NCBI RefSeq assembly: GCF_950295315.1
Contig: NC_080172.1
Coordinates: forward strand, 111,948,353 to 112,012,352
DNA: 64,000 nt
Origin: Erinaceus europaeus
Taxonomy: Eukaryota > Chordata > Mammalia > Eulipotyphla > Erinaceidae
Reading direction: 5' to 3'
Below are positions 57,125-64,000 of this stretch, in pieces (position 1 is the first letter of the stretch; each line of letters opens with the position of its first letter). A program made the translations under genes and the position numbers. The notes under the pieces are model-generated. The model did no database searches, had not been told where the DNA came from, and saw only the letters and a program-made list of their open reading frames with translations.

Positions 57125-58175
57125 GTAAGTTTTAAATAATTTTTATTTGTTAATAGTTTGTCACAGGATCGTAAGATTACAATGTCGAATTCCACACCAC
57201 ACCCACCACCAAAGTTCTGTATCTCCACCCTCCCATCTCCCAAACATAACCACCAGAGTTCTCATAAGTCTTTTTTTTTTAATTTCTACTTCTAAAAAGG
57301 AAACACTGACAAAAACCATAGGATAAGAGGGATACAACTCCACACAGTTCCCACCACCAGAACTCCATATCCTATCCCCCTCCTGATAGCTTTCCTATTC
57401 TTTATCGCTCTGGGAGCATGGACCTAGGATCATTATGGGGTGCAGAAGGTGGAAGGTCTGGCTTCTGTAATTGCTTCCCTAATGAACATGAGTGTTGGCA
57501 GGTCGATCCATACTCCCAGCCTGTCTCTCTTTTTCCCTAGTGGGGCAGGGCTCTGGGGAAGCAGGGCTCTAGGACACATTGGTGGGGTCATCTGCCCAGG
57601 GAAGTCCAGTTGGCATCATGGTAGCATCTGGGACCTGGTAGCTTAAAAAAAAAAGTGTTAGCATAAAGCCATACAAATTGTTGACTAATCATGAACCTAA
57701 AGGCTGGAATATTGCAGATGAAGATTTTGGGTCTCCATTTCCAATAGCTAGTAGGTCTATTTTAGGTATATTCCAAATAGCCTGTGACTTTACTAGTTTT
57801 TTTTTCCTGAGCCTGACCTCTGATATGCAGGTGGACCCAAGTTACTGTCTGGGGAAATGATGTCATGGCTGGGAAAGGGGCTAGAAAGCTGGATCAGGGA
57901 AGACAATAGTTCCCAAATATGGGGACAATGTATAAATACTGTTGACTGTAAACCCCATCGATTTGATCTGGGACCCATGTTCAGCACAGGAGCCTATGTG
58001 ACCTCTGCATCCCTGTATATCTGAGCTCACATTCTGTGGTCATGAGTAGGAATGTTCCAAGCTGCCCCAATTTCAGGACCCATCTTCCTCAGGTGGAAGA
58101 TAGAGTATGTTGTGCAGCCTACCTTCGGAGGATGGAAAATTCTCTGCTGTTGTTGATCCACATTAAAGGCAAGGT
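57125..58175 (-). repeat. Long A-tailed repeat, long minus copy
   Basis: A short older end at 57125-57260 is followed by a copy from 57265 (ctaaaaaggaaacactgac) to 58175. It holds both the 3' portion and the middle portion (tctattttaggtatattcca, ctctgcatccctgtatatct) that links to 20.2-20.7 kb. Confidence 0.75.
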
Positions 58176-58199
58176 CCTTATAAACAGTTTGATTTCTTC

Positions 58200-58391
58200 T
58201 TCTTTGTTTGGATTTTTTTTTTTTGGCAAGTTCATGTAAATCAGATCTCTAGATTCCACATACGAATTAAACCATCTGGTACTTGTCTTTCATCTCTTTT
58301 TTCACTAAGCATAATCACCTCTAGTTCTATTCATTTTGTCCCAGAGGATAAAATATCATCTTGTTTGTTTGCAGAGTAGTATTGCATGGGA

Positions 58392-58431
<40 letters not shown>

Positions 58432-59391
58432 GTAGATGACATGTATATGTATAGTTGTTTTCATTAACATCAAGAATAACCTTATGGGTTATTCTTATAT
58501 ATATTCTTATATATGGGTTATATATCTTAGGGGATATATATATATCCCATAACTTCTGTAGCCAGTCATCTGTTAATGGGTATTTGGGCTGCTTCCACTC
58601 TCTAACTATTGTGAATAATGCAGCTATGAACACAGCTGTTGTTGTGTTCCTTGTTCTATCAATACTGATCATATTATTAAAAGTTGGAATTCCTTTGCTG
58701 CTTCTTTTCATGTGGAACTCCTTTCATTAATTCTTGCAAAGCAGGTTTTGTAGTGGAAAATTCCTTCAGCTTCTGAATGTTGGAAAATATCTTTATTCTT
58801 CCCCATATTTGAAAGATAACCTAGTAGAGTACAGAATTTATGACTGACAACTCTTTAACTTTTTATACTTTGAATATGTCATTCCACTTCCTCTGTGCCT
58901 CTAGGGTTTGTGACGAGAAATCTGATGAAGGCCTGATGGTTCTGTCTTTGAACGTGACATTCTTCCTTTCCCTGGCAGCCTGCAATATTTTTTCCTTATA
59001 CCTGGTATTTGATAGTTTTACAAGAATGTGTCTTAATGTGTGCTGTTTTGAATTCAAAAATTATATGTGTTCACTTACTTGGATGTTTTGAACATTGAAC
59101 ATTTGAGCATCTATATTTTGAATATTGCTCAAGTATGGAAAATTTTCTGCTAAAATTTCTCTACTCCTCTCTTCTTCCTCAAGGGTCCCAATAACTTGAA
59201 TACTCATTCATCTTTCTGATGGAGTCTACTATTTCATTGAGAATTGTTGCACTCAAAGTGACCTTTGGGCTCTTCAGATCTCTATGGAGTTTTTTGTTTG
59301 ATTCCTGTACTTCGTAAAATTCTTTTGTAAAGTGATCACTGAGTTCTTGATTAACTTTAGTTTCTTAAAGTGATTTCATAATGAGTTTTCT
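58200..59391 (-). mobile_element. Old L1: ORF2 3' end joined to ORF1-like sequence
   Basis: 58240-58640 resembles an L1 3' end; from about 58680 the minus strand reads like the C-terminal part of an ORF1 (frame 59057-58863). ORF2 between them is missing. A different and older lineage than L1-d or L1-g. Confidence 0.6.
58392..58433 (+). repeat. (GATA)n microsatellite
   Basis: About 10 tetranucleotide units within the old L1. Confidence 0.9.
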
Positions 59392-59673
59392 TATCTTTTT
59401 TAAATATTTATTTATTCCCTTTTTGTTTCCCTTGTTTTATTGTTGTAGTGATTATTTTTGTTGTTATTGATGTCATTGTTGGATAGGACAGAAAGAAATG
59501 GAGAGAGGAAGGGAAGACAGGGAGGGGAGAGAAAGATAGACACTTGCAGCCCTGTTTCACTGCCTATGAAGCAACTCCACTGCAGGTGGGGAGCCAGGGT
59601 CTCAAACTGGATCCTTACATCTGTCCTTGTGCTTTGCACCATGTGGCACTTAACCTGCTGCGTGACTCCCTCG
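59392..59673 (-). repeat. tRNA-derived SINE with perfect target-site duplication
   Basis: Flanked by taatgagttttct at 59379-59391 and 59674-59686. Minus-strand hedgehog-type SINE. Confidence 0.9.
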
Positions 59674-60159
59674 TAATGAGTTTTCTGAGCTCTTGCTTAG
59701 TCATTTTTTTTTCTACATCTGAACCTATCTGGTCATTTGGGTTTTCTGTCATTGTCAATGTCTGCATTTAGTGTAGTTTTTTTGTTGTGCCAGCAGGAGG
59801 CACTGTAGCTAAGGTGTTTGATTTCCCTGTTTATATATCTTGATGGGGGAAGGGAGATCTTATTCTGAGTCAGGAGGCCAGGTCAGTGTCCCTGATGTTT
59901 ATATGGGGTCTCCTTGCAACAGCATTGAAAACTCAAGAAGTCACAGTTATAAATTAGTGAGCTTTTTAAGCAATTTTTAACAGTTCTTTTTTGCTTAAAC
60001 TCAAGCATAGAAATGGAGCGTCTCAGCCACCAATCTCCCAATTTTATGCAAACTATCCCCAGCACCCATTTTTAGTCCTCAGAACCACTCCCTCACACCC
60101 TTCCGTCCACAACCACACACGTCTGTACTCACCTGTAGCTAAGATGATTTCCTTTTTTT

Positions 60160-60468
60160 TTCTTCCTTCCTTTTTTTTGTAATTTTTTAATTTTATTTCC
60201 CCTTTTGTTGCCCTTGTTTTTTTAATTCTTGTTGTAGTTTTTGTTGTTGTTATTGATGTTGTCATTGTTAGATAGGACAGAGAGAAATGGAGAGAGAGGG
60301 GGAAGACAGAGAGGCGGAAAGTAAGATAGACACCTGCAGACTTGCTTCACCGCCTGTAAAGTGACTCCCCTGCAGGTGGGGAGCCGGGGGCTCGAACCAG
60401 GATCCTTATGCTGGTCCTTGCAGCTTCGCGCCACCTGCACCTAACCTGCTATGCTACGCCTGACCCCC
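60160..60468 (-). repeat. tRNA-derived SINE, antisense
   Basis: ccccttttgttgcccttgtt, then cgcctgtaaagtgactcccc, then a head ending 'gctacgcctgacccc'. Hedgehog type. Confidence 0.88.
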
Positions 60469-60692
60469 TCTTCCACTCTTTTCTCTCTCTCTCTCTCTTC
60501 TTTTCTTTTGTTTAACTCAGATCCAGAAGTGTGGTGTGCCTCAGCTGTCACTGTCCCAGTTTGGTGCCAGCTGTTTCTGAGGACAGTGGCCTTTTAGACC
60601 CAGAAATCTCTCCCTCACCCCTCTTCATCCACAAGCCACACGTGTCTGTACTCACCGGTGGCTTGGTGATTTTCTGAAGAAATCCTGCTTGT

Positions 60693-61045
60693 GGGGGTCC
60701 AGCAGTAGTTTAGTGGGTAAAGCGCACATGGTGCAAAGTGCAGGGACCGGTGTAAGGATCCCAGTTCAAGCCCTGGGCTCCCCACCTGGGGGGGGGGTCG
60801 GTCGCTTCACAATCGGTGAAGCAGGTCGGCAGGTGTCTGTCTTTCTCTCCCCCTCTCTGTCTTCCCCTCCTCTCTCCATTTCTTTCTGTCCTATCCAACA
60901 ACAACAATAATAACAACTACAAATGACAAACAACAAGGGCAACAAAAAGGGAAAAAATAGCCTCCAGGAGCAGTGAACTTGTAGTGCAGGCACTGAGCCC
61001 CAGCAATAACCCTGGAGGTAAAAAAAGGAAAAAGGAAAAGGAAAA
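60693..61045 (+). repeat. tRNA-derived SINE with perfect target-site duplication
   Basis: Flanked by aaatcctgcttgt at 60680-60692 and 61046-61058. It carries extra 3' sequence after the usual tail (gcctccaggagcagtgaact). Confidence 0.88.
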
Positions 61046-61160
61046 AAATCCTGCTTGTATCTTCTTGAGTTTTTTAATTGCTTTTCGTTGCTTTTCCAAG
61101 TTAACAGGGTAGAGCAAGAGTGAGTCTTCTGCTACTGCATGTCAGGTCGATTGCTACCAG

Positions 61161-61620
61161 GCCTGAGCCAAAAATACGATTTTTTTTAAGTTTGATAATT
61201 TACCATTGTATAAATTCATCTCTACTTACCAATAATCCTAAAAATAGTAACTATCATAAATTTGTTAGTGGTCAGTAAATTATATGTTCAAGCACTCTTT
61301 ACGTAAGAGCAAAAAGGCAAATGGTAGATCTAATTAGCACATTAACTAAATTAAATTGATTGGCCCACTGATGTGAAACTGGACATGACTGATTGAGAGA
61401 GGGGATGCAGGGGCTAAGGTCAAGGACTACAGTTCAAGGGACTAGGGACAAAGGTAGTATCCAGATCTAACTCACACAGAGGAAAATTGGGGTACCAAAC
61501 ACTAGCAGTAGCATCCTAACGGGTCTCCCTGCTTCCAGTCTTTGTATCAGGGTGCAGGGTGCTTTTGGAGGAAAGGAGGAAATAAATTTACTCTTAAGAT
61601 GATACTTAAAATTATAACAG
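61161..61620. other. Unassigned non-coding stretch
   Basis: No repeat or gene recognised; likely single-copy intergenic DNA. Confidence 0.4.
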
Positions 61621-61621
61621 C

Positions 61622-62045
61622 AGGGCTGGGTGGTGGTGTACCTGGTTAAGTGCAGGTCTTACCATGCATAAAAACTCAGGTTCAAGCCCCCTTGCCCCAC
61701 CTGCAGGGGGATAGCTTCACTATTGGTGAAACAGTGCTGCAGGTGTCTCTCTGTCTCTCTCCCTTTCCACCTTCCCTTCCTTTCAATTTCTCTCTGTTCT
61801 ATCAAATACAAAAAATAAAGCTTAAAAAATTAAGGGTGGTGGCACATCTGATTGAGCACACATGTTACAATGCACAAAGACCCAGGTTCGAGCCCCCAGC
61901 TGCCACATGCAGGGGGAATGCTTTGCGAGTGGTGAAGCAGTGCTGCAGGTGCCTCTTGTCTCTCTCCCTATCACCCCGTTCCCTCTCAACTTCTGGCTAT
62001 GTCCAATAAATAAATAAATAAATAAAGATAATAAAAAATAACAGC
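61622..62045 (+). repeat. Two adjacent tRNA-SINEs (second type)
   Basis: 61622-61830: head 'gggctgggtggtggtgtacc', ccccacctgcagggggatag. 61832-62045: head 'gggtggtggcacatctgatt', B-box-like aggttcgagccc, and an aataaataaataaataaaga tail. 62046-62430 shows no recognised feature. Confidence 0.8.
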
Positions 62046-62431
62046 AAGCACTGCAATGCTCTCTTTTCATTAAAATATTAATTCTGCCACATCCTGAGAT
62101 TTTCAAGTTTGATATTTCAAAAAATATCTAATGTTTTGGCCTAGACATCCCTTTGAGAGCCATTACCCTTCCTCGAGAGATATCCGCTATGCACATATAA
62201 AAGTTTGCATATGATTTCATGCCTCTCCACTGCAAGACTATACATTCATCTCCATAGGACACCCAGGACTCCCCGTGAAGTCTCCCTGGACAAATTTACC
62301 TCCAAATCCTCTTCCACTGGGATGCTAACACTGTGAAGGCAAGGTCTGCTTTGTTTTTGTTTTTCATTGCTGCATCTCACATGTTGTATGGAGTCTCACA
62401 TACTGCAAGTACACAATATTTAGGCTTGTTT

Positions 62432-62706
62432 TTTTAAAATATTTATATATTCCCTTTTTGTTGCCCTTTTTGTTTTATTGTTGTAGTCATTAACATCTTT
62501 CTTGTTGGCTAAGACAGAGATAAATGGAGAGAGGAGGGGAAGACAGAGAGTGGGAGAGAAAGATAGACACCTGCAGACCGGCTTAACCACCTGTGAAGCA
62601 ACTCCCCTGCAGGTGGGGAGCTGGGGGGCTCAAACCGGAATCCTTATGCTGGTCCTGTGCTTTGTGCCACCTGCATTAACCCACAGTACTACCGCCCAAC
62701 TCCCAG
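62432..62706 (-). repeat. tRNA-derived SINE, antisense
   Basis: ttccctttttgttgcccttt, aagacagagagtgggagaga and the core gcaactcccctgcaggtggg; hedgehog type. Confidence 0.88.
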
Positions 62707-62764
62707 GTTTTTTTTTTTTTCTCAAGTGAGACATCCAAGTCTCTGGTTCAATCTCCAGATTGTT

Positions 62765-62968
62765 TTTTTTAATTATCTTTATTTATTTGTTATACAGAGA
62801 CAGTCAGAAATCAAGAGGGGTGGGGAGATAGGGAGAGACAGAGAGAGGTCAGCAGCACTGCTTCATCAGTCACAAAGTTTTCCGCCTGCAGGTGGGGACC
62901 AGGGGCTCAAACCTGAATCCTTGAGCATTGTAATGTGTATTCAACCAAGTGTGCCACCACCTGGCCCC
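62765..62968 (-). repeat. tRNA-SINE (second type), antisense
   Basis: aattatctttatttatttgt, tttccgcctgcaggtgggga, caaccaagtgtgccaccacc. Confidence 0.85.
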
Positions 62969-62984
62969 ATGGTATTTTTTTTTA

Positions 62985-63325
62985 CTTTGTTTTGATTTTT
63001 TTTAAAGATTTTTATAAAGGAAATGCTGCTTTATAAGATTAATGTTGTCTTGAGGTATAATTTTACAACTGTGTGTTAACACACCTTTCCCACCACCACC
63101 TTGCCCTTTCCCTCCAGTGAAGGGAATTAGACCTCTACCTGCTACCCCTTTAGTGACCTTAAAGCCCTAGGCATAGGCTAGAGGGATGTTAATGCCTCAC
63201 CCTCTTTGTCCCCTTGCTTTGTTTCCTAAATTCCACATATAAGTGAGACCATCTAATATTGTTAGTTTTTTCCCTTGAGTCACACTTTTCACACAGTGTT
63301 TGCTGAATGAAATAAAGACTGATTT
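62985..63325 (-). mobile_element. Old L1 3' end
   Basis: aaattccacatataagtgag and gctgaatgaaataaag resemble minus-strand L1 3' sequence of an old type, with a T-rich start. Weakly supported. Confidence 0.4.
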
Positions 63326-63337
63326 TTAAAAAATAGG

Positions 63338-63640
63338 GCAGGGGAGAGAGCGTAAAGGGTATGCAAAGACACTCTCATGCCTGAGGCTCCAAGGGCTCAG
63401 GTTCATTCCACTCTACCACCATAAATCAGAGCTAAGCAGTGTTCTGGTAAATTAAAAGTAAGTGAATTTTAAAAATAAGACAGATCGTGGTCTAGGAAGT
63501 GGCACAGTGGATAAAACATTAGACTCTCAAACATGAGGTCCTGAGTTCACTCTGCAGCAGAGCAATCCGTACCAGAGCAATGTCTGGTTCTTTCTCCCCT
63601 ATCTTCATGAATAAATAAAATCTTTTGAAAAAATAAATAA
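63338..63640 (+). repeat. Two short SINEs
   Basis: 63338-63475: ctctcatgcctgaggctcca type. 63485-63640: ggcacagtggataaaacatt, ctctcaaacatgaggtcctg type; both A-tailed. Confidence 0.7.
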
Positions 63641-63697
63641 ATAAAAATAAGACAGATCTAGTATATACATTTGGAAGTATAATGAAGAATTTTTCTA

Positions 63698-63912
63698 GGG
63701 GGCAGGTGGTTGTACACCTGGTTGAGTGCACATATGGTAGTGCTCAAGGACCCTAGTTCAAGCCCCCAGTTCCCACCTGCAGGGGAAAGCTTCACAAGAG
63801 GTGAAGCAATGCTACAGGTGTCTGTCTCCCCTACCTTCCCCCTTCTCTCTCCATTTCTCTCAGTCTCTATCAAATAAGTAAATACTAAAAATATTACAAA
63901 AAAAAAAAAAAA
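63698..63912 (+). repeat. tRNA-SINE (second type)
   Basis: gggggcaggtggttgtacac head, gttcaagcccccagttccca, a CT-rich body and an A-run at 63898-63912. The remaining 63913-64000 is unassigned. Confidence 0.8.
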
Positions 63913-64000
63913 CCAAGACTGATATGTTCTGGTCTTATTTGGCTTTATTTCAGGTGATAATAATAGTGCCCTTCTATGACTGCTATGAGCCCATGGTGAG

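Larger units (their letters stand above)
59687..61160 (-). mobile_element. Old L1 5' region with two SINE insertions
   Basis: Leader-like blocks (gtctgtactcacc at 60120 and 60645; cctcacccctcttcatccac; tgagttttttaattgctttt) lie on the minus strand, in places resembling the L1-d leader's acgcgtgtttgtactcac. SINEs interrupt it at 60160-60468 and 60693-61045. Confidence 0.5.

Overview
The window reads as a mammalian nuclear genome, most likely a hedgehog (Erinaceus). tRNA-derived SINEs with a conserved head and an internal pol III B box are scattered on both strands together with L1 LINEs of one main lineage. I recognise this SINE as the abundant hedgehog family; the species call is recognition from memory, not a search. 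The gene content is a piece of a PRAME-family cluster. There are no prokaryotic features.

Genes. Three PRAME-family copies are present. Copy A (+) is only the last 138 coding bases at the left edge, with its 3'UTR. Copy B (-, about 4.83-12.87 kb) keeps three coding exons with normal splice sites but has two in-frame stops and a one-base frameshift, so it is a pseudogene. Copy C (+, 29.1-32.6 kb) looks intact: TATA box, non-coding first exon, three coding exons of 293, 573 and 604 nt joined in phase 2 (489 codons plus stop), and a poly(A) signal. A flank of about 1.3 kb lying downstream of copy A recurs downstream of copy C (2.0-3.3 kb and 42.1-43.9 kb), and two shorter flank pieces are also repeated, so the cluster grew by duplication.

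Retroelements fill most of the rest. A broken L1 (+) with an embedded class II retroviral LTR, PBS and leader lies in intron 3 of copy B (7.0-10.4 kb). An L1 (-) at 21.7-24.8 kb carries a solo LTR of the same family with a 6-bp target-site duplication. An L1 5' fragment (+) lies at 25.6-26.8 kb. A near full-length L1 (-) occupies 36.1-41.7 kb. A 9.3-kb L1 stack (-) occupies 46.87-56.16 kb and is flanked by a perfect 13-bp direct repeat that splits one older element in two. Older L1 pieces lie at 18.2-18.9 and 58.2-61.2 kb. A long, non-coding, A-tailed repeat occurs many times; at 52.7-54.1 kb it is joined to an L1 ORF2 end, which suggests it is the 3'UTR of another L1 lineage.

The most useful leads are the single intact PRAME copy, the L1 stack behind one target-site duplication, two L1 copies sharing an unusual FAED polymerase motif, a patched deletion inside the 36-41 kb L1, and the Lys-type primer-binding site of the retroviral remnant.
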